A DNA stretch of 64,000 bases, taken from assembly GCA_029983685.1 (NCBI GenBank), contig JASBZA010000003.1:62001-126000 (forward strand), written 5' to 3'. Made by a program: the position numbers and the translations under genes. This document shows positions 18,157 to 26,678 of the stretch, in pieces (the first letter of the stretch is position 1; every line of letters starts with the position of its first letter). The DNA is from Oscillospiraceae bacterium (lineage in GTDB: Bacteria; Bacillota; Clostridia; Saccharofermentanales; Fastidiosipilaceae). Below the pieces are notes generated by a model that searched no databases, was not told where the DNA came from, and was given only the letters and a program-made list of their open reading frames with translations.

Positions 18157-18200
18157 TTGTAACTAGCACAGATAATTAGTAGAATAATTGTGTTTACAAG
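18157..18200 (+). promoter_or_regulatory. Promoter with flanking inverted repeat upstream of the MGS-like gene
   Basis: TTGTAA (18157-18162), 17-bp spacer, TAGAAT (18180-18185). The inverted repeat CTTGTAA (18156-18162) / TTACAAG (18194-18200) overlaps the -35 box and the transcription start, the layout of a repressor operator. Together they are the only signals I see in the 146-bp gap. Confidence 0.45.
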
Positions 18201-18256
18201 GTGATTATGCACTAATTTACGGATTAGACGTTTTGGATAGATGACGGAGGACGCGA

Positions 18257-18646
18257 ATGAAGATTGTATTATTAGCAGATAACCGTAAGAATGAGCTCTT
18301 AGTTAACTTATGTATAGCTTATAAGCAGATTTTAGCCCGTCATGAGATTCTTTCGGTAAGTCAGGTTCAGAAGACTATTGAGACTCAGGCTGGCCTTCAG
18401 GTTAACGGTATTGCTACAGACGTGACCGCCGGAACCAATCAGATTGCGGCCAGAGCGGAATATAATGAAGTAGATGCCGTTATATATCTTCATGACCCCA
18501 AGAGCGATTCCTATGCCGACAAGACATTAATTATGCGCGCATGTGATACCAACAACATCCCCTACGCCAGTAACTTGGCCAGTGCTGAACTTCTTATTTT
18601 GGCTATTGATCGCGGAGACTTGGACTGGAGAGATTTGGTACACTAA
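18257..18646 (+). CDS. Methylglyoxal-synthase-like protein lacking catalytic residues
   Basis: The 129-residue protein aligns along its length with methylglyoxal synthase, and its C-terminal third (PYASNLASAELLILAIDRGD) is nearly canonical. The active site is not kept. Using E. coli MgsA numbering, the catalytic base Asp71 in the GGDQQ motif corresponds to Thr60 (AGTNQ). His19 and Asp20 correspond to Asp8 and Asn9. The TGTTG phosphate loop reads SVSQV, and His98 falls in a two-residue gap region. Asp91 and Asp101 equivalents (Asp80, Asp88) remain. It is therefore unlikely to make methylglyoxal; a ligand-binding role for the MGS-like fold is possible. Its stop overlaps the dtd start (TAATG), which suggests coupled translation. 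Confidence 0.75.
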   Translation: MKIVLLADNRKNELLVNLCIAYKQILARHEILSVSQVQKTIETQAGLQVNGIATDVTAGTNQIAARAEYNEVDAVIYLHDPKSDSYADKTLIMRACDTNNIPYASNLASAELLILAIDRGDLDWRDLVH

Positions 18647-19098
18647 TGCGTGCTTTAATTCAAAGAGTTTCTAAGGCCTCCGTCTCTATAGACGGAGAAT
18701 TGAAAGCCGGTATACAACATGGCTTTCTTATTTTATTGGGAATCGGCAAGGAAGACGGTCCGGAAGATGTGGAGTATTTAGCCAAGAAGATTTCCGGCTT
18801 ACGGGTTTTTGAAGACGATGAAGGGAAGATGAACCTAAGTCTCAGTCAGGTCGGTGGAGAGATTCTTCTGGTCTCGCAGTTTACGCTTTACGCCGACACC
18901 AGACGCGGCAATAGGCCGGGTTTTTCCAATGCGGCCGGACCTGACTTGGCTATTCCGCTTTATGAAGCCATGATTTCTAAACTTAAGACCTATGACATTC
19001 CTGTTTCGACCGGTGAGTTCGGAGCGGATATGCAGATTAGCCTTATTAATGATGGTCCGGTTACTATTTTGATAGATAGTTCGGATAAGAAGAAATAG
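18646..19098 (+). CDS. dtd: D-aminoacyl-tRNA deacylase
   Basis: Dtd removes D-amino acids (and glycine mischarged on tRNA-Ala) from tRNA. The family motifs SQFTLYAD (about residues 78-85) and NDGPVTI (about 136-142), whose Gly-Pro pair forms the chiral-proofreading site, are intact, as is the N-terminal MRALIQRVSKASV. The 150-residue length is exact for the family. It overlaps the preceding gene by one base. Confidence 0.95.
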   Translation: MRALIQRVSKASVSIDGELKAGIQHGFLILLGIGKEDGPEDVEYLAKKISGLRVFEDDEGKMNLSLSQVGGEILLVSQFTLYADTRRGNRPGFSNAAGPDLAIPLYEAMISKLKTYDIPVSTGEFGADMQISLINDGPVTILIDSSDKKK

Positions 19099-19148
19099 TG
19101 TATTAAATTTGTAGAAGATTGTGGCCTTTTGTGGGCCCTTTTTAGTGG

Positions 19149-19192
19149 CCTCCTGTCTTATGATTTTCTTATCTCAAGACAGGAGGATTTTT
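19149..19192 (+). terminator. Hairpin terminator that also buries the SD of the pseudopilin cluster
   Basis: CCTCCTGTCTT (19149-19159) pairs perfectly over 11 bp with AAGACAGGAGG (19176-19186) and is followed by ATTTTTT, so it is a credible dtd terminator. The 3' arm contains AGGAGG (19181-19186), the SD of the gene starting at 19194. Read-through transcripts would start with a closed ribosome-binding site. Confidence 0.8.
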
Positions 19193-19193
19193 T

Positions 19194-19469
19194 ATGGCGT
19201 ATGCATTTGAAGCAAGTATTCATATCCCTTTGACCCTAATCTTACTTTGTACCGGTATTGTTGCTTTGCCCAAGTTATATGTTGAAGTCGAATCAGTGGC
19301 CAGAGAATTTATTGAGTTTGCACCCGAACAAGAGGCGATTTATAAGACTTACCGAGCCGATAAAATTTATCTGGCTTCTTCTAATCCCAAAAGGTTAATA
19401 GAAGTTTTAATGTGGTCAGATGACCAGATTGTGTCGCTCGAAGAATTGCTTGAGGAGATAAGGCCATGA
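19194..19469 (+). CDS. Small TadE/pilin-like membrane protein
   Basis: This 91-residue protein has the look of a TadE-like pseudopilin: a short leader, a glutamate (FEAS) at the edge of a hydrophobic stretch (about residues 8-27, IPLTLILLCTGIVALP), then a short hydrophilic extracytoplasmic part. The EASIHIPLTL motif resembles the EAAIVLPLFL motif of the TadE-like protein encoded at 20879. The family is only inferred. Its start is fixed by the AGGAGG SD in the upstream hairpin. It overlaps the next gene by four bases (ATGA), so the cluster is one operon. Confidence 0.6.
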   Translation: MAYAFEASIHIPLTLILLCTGIVALPKLYVEVESVAREFIEFAPEQEAIYKTYRADKIYLASSNPKRLIEVLMWSDDQIVSLEELLEEIRP

Positions 19470-20925
19470 AAGGGAAATGGATAAAGGCTACAGAGGGAGG
19501 AATCAGCCTGATTCTGGCCATTACGATTTTTTGGATCTCTACTATAGCCGTGTTTTCTTATCGCTATGCCTATATACGTGCGGAAGAGTCTAAATTAAAT
19601 CGTCTGTTGGACCTAAGTTTAAAGCAGGCTATGGCTTCCTATGATAGAGAACTCTTAGAGCGCTATGGATTGTGGGGTCTGGAAGAGGATCTAATTAAGA
19701 ATTCTTTTTTTGAGACTAGCTTAAATCAAAGCTATTTATTAGAGTCTTTTGATTATAAAGCTTGTGATCAATTGGAAGACAAGGTTCTAAATGAACAAAT
19801 ACTAACTTTCGCGAAAAGTCGAGTGCTTACGGAAGTTTTAAGTGAGTTGTTTATAAGGCTCAAAGGAATAGAGGAGGCCGGTGAACTGGTCAGAGATTCG
19901 GGCCTAAGGCCTAGGATTGAATCGATGCGAGAACTTTTAGACTTGAATCCTTCCGTCAAGCCACAAGCCTATTTAAATAAGGCGCATTTTTTAGCTACCA
20001 TGCTGAGCGAAACCGGTGCTAGCGGAAAAGAAGATGATGACAGTAAAGAGGCGGAAGATGAAGAAAAGGAAAAAGCTTTGAATCAGATTGATAAGATGCA
20101 AAATCAGGTCTTGGATGCCGGCAAGTATAGTCAGGATTTATTACCTGAAGGAGACTTATTTTCAGCCGATTCACCCAAGGAAATTCTTGAAGAGCTATTG
20201 AACTATTTGAATCGAGGCATTCATTTAATGCAATTTAATGTAGGCAAGGGAACGGAAAGCTTTATATTCCATGAGTATGTCCTATCTCAATTTCATTCAC
20301 TGGCAAGAGGTCCAAGGCTATTCATGAAAAGGGAAAAGACTATATAGGTCTCAATGGTCGTAAACTGAGTGATTATGATTACAGCGAGATGCTGGAGGCC
20401 GAGAAGATTCTTTTGGGATTCGATAACAGTTTTATAACTTTAAGCAGGCTAATTCAAATGCTTTTTTCAACCCGCTTGGTCTTTCGTTATTTGCCTGAAA
20501 TTATGGAAGAAGATCGCTTTGCAATTCATAAGGCCAGTGCTGCACTTTTGTCGCAAGCTATCGCGGTCTTAACACTGGGCTATATCGTTATAGAACCGGA
20601 AGCTTTGGCCTATATCGTGGCCATTTTTCCGGCCATTCCGCGTGCGGCAATGGATGTTAAAAAGCTCCTACAAGGTGAAGAGGTTTCCCTTTATCCGGTA
20701 CCGGGGCATTCTTTGGCTAAGTTGAAAGTGAATTACATAGATCATTTGCGTGTTTTTGCCTTCTTAACCCCTCATAAAAGGAAGCTGGACATGACTAGTC
20801 AATATATAAAAAAGAATATGGGTAAATCGTATTATTGTACAGCCTCTTTTATCTTGAGTGTAAAGAACGGAGGAGCATATGAAAAAGAAGTATCTTATCT
20901 TGAAAGTAGCTTTACCCACAGCTAA
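19466..20925 (+). pseudogene. DUF5702-like secreted/membrane protein interrupted by a frameshift
   Basis: Two reading frames together form one DUF5702-like protein of about 485 residues. The first (19466-20347) has an N-terminal membrane segment (about residues 14-31), then the family-like ASYDRELLERYGLW motif, and reaches HEYVLSQF before a TAG at 20345. The second frame is open across 20317-20925 and holds the family's C-terminal half (EKILLGF, then hydrophobic segments and NYIDHLRVFAFL). Its only ATG (20389) has no SD. A single-base loss in the purine run around 20327-20338 (GAAAAGGGAAAAG) would explain the break; sequencing error, pseudogene or ribosomal slippage are all possible. DUF5702 genes usually travel with TadE-like genes, as here. 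Confidence 0.65.
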
Positions 20926-21889
20926 GACGAAATCTGCAACATTGGTTGATAATACGGAAGGATCTCTTACGTTAGAAGCCGGTATCGTCCTACCGCTATT
21001 TCTTCTTTATATGGGTCTTCTGGTGGCCATGCTCTTGTCTGTTCAGGCGGATATTTTATGGCAGGAAGCTGCACGTTCGGCTATAGAAGAGGCTGAGCTT
21101 AGCTCGGCACTTTTATTAGACCACGCTTATAACAAAGAGAAAAATTTTCTTTCGTTAAAAGAACAAGGGGTCGATTTTTTATTAGACCAATTTAATGTGA
21201 ATTTTATAGGGAGGAGGCAGCGGCATTATTTCACGCATAATCCCAGCTACACACCCTACTTGGATTTATTCATCCAAAATGCATTCGCTTATATAGAAAG
21301 AAGCGAGAATAATGTTTTAGAGTATCATTTTTCCTATGAAGTTCCGTTTCATATAGAAGATAAGCTTAGGTGTTACAGCTATCCTTTGCCATACTGGGGC
21401 GGCTATAGTTTGGAAACCGTTGATAAACTTAAGGAGCAATGGAAAAAAGAAGATAAGGAGACAGATAGCAAGGCTTGGGATTTGCCTCAGCTTAATAGGG
21501 GACGCTATTTTCAGGAAAATAGAGGGCGAAATCTCCCACCTTCTTATCCGGTCCTAACATCTTTTAACGATGGCGAGGCTAAGTGTATCAAGTCCATTGA
21601 TTTGACAGCACCGACTTACAGCGACGATGAGAAGCTTCTTAAGAAAATAGATTCGTTTGCCCGAGATTTGGAAAGTTTTGAAGGTACCCAGGCTTGGGGG
21701 AAGGAGAAGATCAGTATTCACCCGTCTATGATTAAAAGTCGTGTTTTGGAAGTTGTAGTGCCGGAAAATGCCTCGGCTTCACAGATAGATCTATTAGAAA
21801 AGCAAAAGACAATTCTGGCCGGACGAGGTATTGATTTTCGTTTGGTTCAGTCGGGGGTTAGTCGGAACTATCAAAATCCGGATGCATAA
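20879..21889 (+). CDS. TadE-like pseudopilin protein
   Basis: This is a 336-residue protein with a charged N-terminus, then EGSLTLEAGIVLPLFLLYMG (from about residue 27), the typical TadE-like signature, in which the EGS/E motif precedes a single membrane segment. The rest is predicted to be outside the membrane. TadE-like proteins are minor pilins of Tad-type (type IVc) pili or related secretion machines. A GGAGG SD precedes the ATG, which overlaps the end of the DUF5702-like frame by 47 bases. No TadA ATPase, TadB/C platform or prepilin peptidase is encoded in the window. Confidence 0.75.
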   Translation: MKKKYLILKVALPTAKTKSATLVDNTEGSLTLEAGIVLPLFLLYMGLLVAMLLSVQADILWQEAARSAIEEAELSSALLLDHAYNKEKNFLSLKEQGVDFLLDQFNVNFIGRRQRHYFTHNPSYTPYLDLFIQNAFAYIERSENNVLEYHFSYEVPFHIEDKLRCYSYPLPYWGGYSLETVDKLKEQWKKEDKETDSKAWDLPQLNRGRYFQENRGRNLPPSYPVLTSFNDGEAKCIKSIDLTAPTYSDDEKLLKKIDSFARDLESFEGTQAWGKEKISIHPSMIKSRVLEVVVPENASASQIDLLEKQKTILAGRGIDFRLVQSGVSRNYQNPDA

Positions 21890-21958
21890 ACATGTTAAAA
21901 GCTATATTTTAATAATACGAGGAAAATTCACAAGGAATTAAGGACAAATTGCAATAAA

Positions 21959-21967
21959 TGCTATAAT
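21959..21967 (+). promoter_or_regulatory. Extended -10 promoter of secA
   Basis: TGCTATAAT is a perfect extended -10 element. No good -35 box is seen at the usual distance. It lies 50 bp before the secA ATG, in the 128-bp gap after the pseudopilin cluster, with no terminator visible between. Confidence 0.55.
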
Positions 21968-22017
21968 ATATCTCTTTGGTATGGTAACTAAAACTATAAA
22001 CATCATGGAGACCACAT

Positions 22018-24861
22018 ATGGGATTATTTGATAGAATTTTTGGAAGCTATTCTGATCGCGAAATTAAAAGGATTAACCCAATTAAGGATCAGGTCTTGGC
22101 CCTGGACGAAACTTTTAGTCAAAAGACTGACCAGGAGCTAAAAGATATGACGCCTTATCTTAAAGAGCGTTATCAGAACGGAGAGACTTTGGATGATTTA
22201 TTACCCGAAGCATTTGCTACCGTGAGAGAAGCCGCCTGGCGTGTCTTGGATATGAAGCATTATCCGGTGCAGATTATAGGTGGTATTGTTCTTCATCAAG
22301 GTCGTATTGCCGAGATGAAGACCGGTGAAGGTAAGACCCTGGTGGCTACCTTACCGGTATATCTGAATGCTTTGACCGGCAAGGGTGTCCACGTGGTCAC
22401 GGTCAACGATTACTTGGCCCAACGTGACAGTGCGTGGATGGGTAAGATTTATCGTTTCTTAGGCTTAAGTGTTGGCTTGATTGTTTCGGGTTTGGACAAG
22501 GACCAGAGAAGAAAGGCCTATGCAGCCGATATTACTTACGGTACCAATAACGAATTCGGCTTCGATTACCTCAGAGACAACATGGTCATCTTTAAGGAAC
22601 AAATGGTACAGCGTGAATTGCAGTACGCCATCGTGGACGAGGTAGACTCGATTTTAATCGATGAGGCCAGGACGCCTTTGATTATTTCCGGTCAGGGTGA
22701 AGAATCCAGTGATATGTATGTAAGAGCGGATGCTTTTGTTCGCTCACTGATTCCTTTTGTGGTAGCCGAATTAGATGCCAAAGAAGATAAAGATGAAATT
22801 GCCGGTAATGCCGACTACATCGTTGATGAGAAGGCCAAAACCGCTGTTTTAACCAAGAACGGTGTTTATAAGGCCGAACGCTATTTCGGCGTAGAAAACT
22901 TGGCCGATGAGAATAACTTCTCACTTCAGCACTATATCAACAACGCTCTTAAGGCCCACGGTACCATGCACTTGGATGAACAATATATTGTTAAGGACGG
23001 TGAGGTTATCATTGTTGATGACTTTACCGGACGCTTAATGATCGGACGTCGTTATTCGGACGGTCTTCACCAGGCTATTGAGGCCAAAGAAGGTGTCAAG
23101 GTCGAAAGCGAAAGTAAAACTTTGGCCACCATTACCTTCCAAAACTACTTCCGTATGTACCATAAACTCTCCGGTATGACCGGTACAGCCTTAACTGAAG
23201 AAGAAGAGTTCAGGAGCATCTACCAATTGGATGTTATCGTTATTCCGACCAATAAACCTTTGGTTAGAGAAGACGAGGCGGATGCAGTTTACAAGACCGA
23301 AAAAGGTAAGCTCAATGCCATTATTGAAACCGTTAAGGAAGCACACGAAAAAGGTCAGCCGGTCCTGGTCGGTACGGTATCGGTAGAGCACTCGGAGATC
23401 TTAAGTGAGTTATTTAAACGAAACGGTATAAAACATAATGTTTTAAATGCCAAGCAGCATGCCAGAGAAGCCGAGATTGTAGCCCAGGCCGGACGCTACG
23501 GTGCAGTCACCATTGCCACCAACATGGCCGGTCGTGGTACGGACATTATCCTGGGTGGTAACTCCGAATTCATGGCCAGACAAAAGATGCGTCAAGAAGG
23601 TTATTCCGATGAAATGATTGAGGCATCGATGGCTTTTAACGAAACCGATGACGAACAAATACTGGAAGCCAGAGAGCACTTCCAAAAGCTTAATGCCGAA
23701 TTTAAGGAAGAAACCGAAGTCGAGAAAGAAAAGGTTATTGCAGCGGGTGGTCTTTACATCGTTGGTACCGAGCGTCATGAATCCAGACGTATCGATAACC
23801 AGTTAAGAGGTCGTGCCGGTCGTCAAGGCGATATCGGTAAGAGCAAATTCTTCTTATCATTGGAAGATGACCTGATGCGTCAGTTCGGCGGAGAAAGGAT
23901 GCATTCTTTATTCTCCACTTTGGGCGTCGACGAAAATACCGAAATCCAACACAAGATGCTGTCAAATGCGATTGAATCGGCTCAGAAAAAAGTTGAGGGC
24001 AGAAACTTCGGTATACGTAAGAATGTTTTGGAATATGACGACGTCATGAACCAGCAAAGAGAAGTCATCTACAAGCAACGCCGTGAAGTTCTTGAAGGTA
24101 TGGATTTACAAAATGTCTTTGAAGATTATATTAAATCCACTATCGAGACCGTGATAAGGGACTTCTCGCATGGCTGGACCAGCTCGGATCAGTGGGATAC
24201 GGCAGGTTTAAAGGCCAGACTTTTGGATGTTACGGGTGAGCTGCCAATCTACGAAGACTTAGACGAGAAGATTCAAGACGGTATTGATGAAGCCGAACTT
24301 ATTGTAGATGTACAAGACCAGGCACTCGACAAGTATCACGGACGAGAAGCCGAGTTGGGCGGACCTGAAATTATGCGTGAAGCTGAGCGTGTGGTTATGC
24401 TTCGTACGGTCGACAATAAGTGGATGGACCATATTGACGCCATGGATACCTTGAAGAACACCATAGGTATGCGTTCTTTGGCCCAGCATGATCCTGTTAT
24501 CGAGTACCGCAAAGAAGGGTTCGAGATGTTTGAAGAGATGACGCAGTCGATTGCCGAAGATTGTGCCAAGCTTATTTTAAGAGCTCAGTTTACTTCTAAC
24601 AGGGCGCCGGAACGAAAAGAACAGGCTAAAGAAACCCAGGCCAGACAAGAGGATCAGGCCGCTCAAGCTCAGAAGGCCAGAGCCTTTGCCAAGCAAGCCC
24701 AGGGGAAAGGTCAACCTTTTGCCCCCAGACAAGGCCAGGTGCAAAACGGCCAGGAACAAAATCAAAGACCTGCGGTCCGCCAGGAGAAGGTCGGACGTAA
24801 CGACCCCTGTCCTTGCGGGAGTGGGAAAAAGTATAAGAACTGCCACGGGAAAAACCTGTAA
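22018..24861 (+). CDS. secA: Preprotein translocase ATPase SecA
   Basis: SecA drives proteins through the SecYEG channel using ATP. Walker A MKTGEGKT is at residues 100-107, the DEAD-like VDEVD at 207-211, TNMAGRGTDI lies in the second nucleotide-binding fold, and the QLRGRAGRQGD arginine-finger motif is present. The C-terminus has a Gln/Ala-rich linker of some 60 residues and a SEC-C zinc motif CPCGSGKKYKNCH. At 947 residues it is about 100 longer than most Firmicutes SecA proteins, largely because of insertions and this linker. An extended -10 promoter lies upstream, and an amidohydrolase gene follows 17 bp later. Confidence 0.97.
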   Translation: MGLFDRIFGSYSDREIKRINPIKDQVLALDETFSQKTDQELKDMTPYLKERYQNGETLDDLLPEAFATVREAAWRVLDMKHYPVQIIGGIVLHQGRIAEMKTGEGKTLVATLPVYLNALTGKGVHVVTVNDYLAQRDSAWMGKIYRFLGLSVGLIVSGLDKDQRRKAYAADITYGTNNEFGFDYLRDNMVIFKEQMVQRELQYAIVDEVDSILIDEARTPLIISGQGEESSDMYVRADAFVRSLIPFVVAELDAKEDKDEIAGNADYIVDEKAKTAVLTKNGVYKAERYFGVENLADENNFSLQHYINNALKAHGTMHLDEQYIVKDGEVIIVDDFTGRLMIGRRYSDGLHQAIEAKEGVKVESESKTLATITFQNYFRMYHKLSGMTGTALTEEEEFRSIYQLDVIVIPTNKPLVREDEADAVYKTEKGKLNAIIETVKEAHEKGQPVLVGTVSVEHSEILSELFKRNGIKHNVLNAKQHAREAEIVAQAGRYGAVTIATNMAGRGTDIILGGNSEFMARQKMRQEGYSDEMIEASMAFNETDDEQILEAREHFQKLNAEFKEETEVEKEKVIAAGGLYIVGTERHESRRIDNQLRGRAGRQGDIGKSKFFLSLEDDLMRQFGGERMHSLFSTLGVDENTEIQHKMLSNAIESAQKKVEGRNFGIRKNVLEYDDVMNQQREVIYKQRREVLEGMDLQNVFEDYIKSTIETVIRDFSHGWTSSDQWDTAGLKARLLDVTGELPIYEDLDEKIQDGIDEAELIVDVQDQALDKYHGREAELGGPEIMREAERVVMLRTVDNKWMDHIDAMDTLKNTIGMRSLAQHDPVIEYRKEGFEMFEEMTQSIAEDCAKLILRAQFTSNRAPERKEQAKETQARQEDQAAQAQKARAFAKQAQGKGQPFAPRQGQVQNGQEQNQRPAVRQEKVGRNDPCPCGSGKKYKNCHGKNL

Positions 24862-24878
24862 AAATTAGGAGTATCTAG

Positions 24879-26252
24879 ATGGCTGATTATGATAGCGGCA
24901 AAAAGTACATTGAACTTATAGGGGCTACGCTCTTCCTTCCTGAGAGAAATCAAGAGCGTTTTACCCCTATCGAAAACGGTCGAATTCTGCTGGAAGACGG
25001 CCGATTTTCTTATGTGGGGCCGGCCGGCAGACCTTACGAAGACTATAAGAGGTCCCTGGATTTAAGAGATCAAGATATCGAGAGTTATGATTACTCGGGA
25101 CGATTGATTCTCCCACCCTTTGCCAATACCCATTGCCATTTGGGGATGAGTATCTTTCGTAATAGCCCGTCGAGATATTCTTTAGAGGATTGGCTTAATA
25201 AGTGGATTTTCCCTCTGGAAAAGCACTTGGACTATGAAATTGTACATATAGCGACAGCCCTATCTTTAACCGAGCTGGCCCAGTCCGGTGTAGGTGCGAT
25301 AGCGGATATGTATTTTTTTGAAGATGCCGTTGTAGAATCCGTTTTAGAATCAGGTTTAAGAGCCAATATAGCTTTGGGTATGAAGGAAACGGATGAAAAG
25401 GGTCATCACTATTTTGATGAAGAGAGGGCTAAAGATTTTTTGAGCCGGGTAAAGGTCTATGAGGAACAGATTAAAACTTCTTTGGAAGTCCACTCACTTT
25501 ACCTCTATCCTAAAGAATTTTATAAGGCTTTGGCTTTGACTGCCAAAGAATTTAATTTGCCCATACAGATGCATTTGGCGGAAACAAAGACAGAAGTTGT
25601 AGGTATTGAAGAAAAATTCGGTATGTCTCCTGTCAAAGCTCTTATGGCTTTAGACCTTGTACAAGCCGGTGCAATTTATGCGCATTGCGTACACCTGACC
25701 GAGAAAGACTTGGATCTTCTTAAAGATAAAGAAGTCTACCTGGCTCACAATCCGGCCTCTAATGCCAAATTAGCGTCCGGCATGCTTAAGGCTAAGCCTA
25801 TGGCAGATCGGAATTTGAATCTAACCTTGGGAACAGACGGAGCCGGCAGTAACGATCAGTTAAACTTTTTCCATGACCTGCGTCTGGCTTCTTTCTATGA
25901 GAAACTTTCCGAGGAAAATCCTTTGGCAGGCGATGCCGAGACCTGGTTATACAGGGCTACAGTTAAAGGATATGAAGCCTTGGGCTTCGGCTATAGTGCT
26001 TACTTCAAAATAGGGGAGAAGGCAGATTTCCTAATCTATAATCCTAATGTTCCGGGATCGGGTCCTTATGGCTCTAAATCGGATCCCTATTCGGTTTTGG
26101 TCTATTCGGGAAGCCCCAGGGGTGTGGAAGGTCTCGTGGTCAATGGAGAAACTGTAATGTGGGATTATAAGAATACAAGAGCCGATGAAAATTTGATTTT
26201 AAGAGAAGCCGGAGTGGCCCAGGAGAAGCTGTTCTCTTATCAGAATAACTAG
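24879..26252 (+). CDS. Amidohydrolase, MtaD/SAH-deaminase-like
   Basis: This metal-dependent amidohydrolase belongs to the group that includes S-adenosylhomocysteine/5'-methylthioadenosine deaminase and chlorohydrolases. The TIM-barrel metal ligands are visible: H85-C-H87 (NTHCHLGM), H232 (MHLAET), the AHCVH segment with H269 and H272, and D320 in LGTDGAGSND. The C-terminal part returns to the small beta-sandwich domain (ADFLIYN, GETVMWDYK). At 457 residues it is of normal length. The exact substrate cannot be decided from sequence; deamination of adenosine-type compounds is the likeliest. It is cotranscribed with or closely follows secA. Confidence 0.8.
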   Translation: MADYDSGKKYIELIGATLFLPERNQERFTPIENGRILLEDGRFSYVGPAGRPYEDYKRSLDLRDQDIESYDYSGRLILPPFANTHCHLGMSIFRNSPSRYSLEDWLNKWIFPLEKHLDYEIVHIATALSLTELAQSGVGAIADMYFFEDAVVESVLESGLRANIALGMKETDEKGHHYFDEERAKDFLSRVKVYEEQIKTSLEVHSLYLYPKEFYKALALTAKEFNLPIQMHLAETKTEVVGIEEKFGMSPVKALMALDLVQAGAIYAHCVHLTEKDLDLLKDKEVYLAHNPASNAKLASGMLKAKPMADRNLNLTLGTDGAGSNDQLNFFHDLRLASFYEKLSEENPLAGDAETWLYRATVKGYEALGFGYSAYFKIGEKADFLIYNPNVPGSGPYGSKSDPYSVLVYSGSPRGVEGLVVNGETVMWDYKNTRADENLILREAGVAQEKLFSYQNN

Positions 26253-26296
26253 GATTTTCGGCTCTGAAAATTTTACGAGCTTTTGTTCGAAAAGAT

Positions 26297-26325
26297 TTGA
26301 TGAATATCGTTTCTTCTGATATTAT
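26297..26325 (+). promoter_or_regulatory. Promoter of tRNA-Thr
   Basis: TTGATG (26297-26302), 17-bp spacer, TATTAT (26320-26325) with a TG at the extended -10 position. The expected start lies about 8 bases before the tRNA. Confidence 0.75.
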
Positions 26326-26339
26326 CTTTAAATGCTAGC

Positions 26340-26414
26340 GCCACAGTGGCTCAGGGGTAGAGCAATTCACTCGTAATGAATAGGTCGTGGGTTCAATTCC
26401 CACCTGTGGCTCCA
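26340..26414 (+). tRNA. tRNA-Thr (anticodon CGU)
   Basis: A full cloverleaf folds: acceptor GCCACAG/CTGTGGC, D-arm GCTC/GAGC, anticodon stem ATTCA/TGAAT with loop CTCGTAA (anticodon CGU at 26372-26374), T-arm GTGGG/CCCAC with loop TTCAATT, and an encoded CCA end. CGU reads ACG. Confidence 0.96.
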
Positions 26415-26419
26415 GAATG

Positions 26420-26458
26420 AAGCCTTTGTGAATCCGCGAGATTTGCAGAGGCTTTTTG
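26420..26458 (+). terminator. Intrinsic terminator after tRNA-Thr
   Basis: AAGCCTTTGTGAATC pairs with GATTTGCAGAGGCTT (three G-U pairs) around a 5-base loop, followed by TTT and a T-rich stretch. Confidence 0.75.
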
Positions 26459-26522
26459 TTTGCCTTTTTAGTCCCATAATTAATTTGAAATAAATATGAA
26501 TAAAACTGCTTCGAAAAGAGCA

Positions 26523-26551
26523 AAAATAAAGCTCCCTAACAAGGGAGCTTT
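26523..26551 (-). terminator. Intrinsic terminator after tRNA-Lys
   Basis: Read on the minus strand, AAGCTCCCTT and AGGGAGCTT form a stem with a 3-base loop followed by TATTTTTG, directly after the tRNA CCA end. Confidence 0.85.
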
Positions 26552-26553
26552 TC

Positions 26554-26629
26554 TGGTGCGCCATTAGGGACTCGAACCCTAGGCCCACTGATTAAGAGTC
26601 AGTTGCTCTACCAACTGAGCTAATGGCAC
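26554..26629 (-). tRNA. tRNA-Lys (anticodon CUU)
   Basis: On the minus strand a cloverleaf folds: acceptor GTGCCAT/ATGGCGC (one G-U), D-arm GCTC/GAGC, anticodon stem ACTGA/TCAGT with loop CTCTTAA (anticodon CUU), T-arm CTAGG/CCCTA-type with loop TTCGAGT, and an encoded CCA. CUU reads AAG. Confidence 0.95.
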
Positions 26630-26649
26630 ATGTCCTGAAGACAACGGAT

Positions 26650-26678
26650 ATCATAAAGATTGTGTCGGGTCTTGTCAA
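26650..26678 (-). promoter_or_regulatory. Consensus promoter of tRNA-Lys
   Basis: On the minus strand TTGACA (26678-26673), 17-bp spacer, TATGAT (26655-26650). The start would fall about 14 bases before the tRNA. This is the best sigma-A-type promoter in the window. Confidence 0.88.

Noticed and set aside
20326..20340. Programmed -1 frameshift heptamer in the DUF5702-like gene
   Set aside because: The A/G runs are not in the X-XXY-YYZ register of the upstream frame; an indel is simpler.
26335..26588. Two minus-strand frames across tRNA-Thr with peptides such as VGIEPTTYSLRVNCSTPEP
   Set aside because: These are the well-known artefact of translating the antisense of a tRNA gene; no SD, and the tRNA fold explains the sequence.
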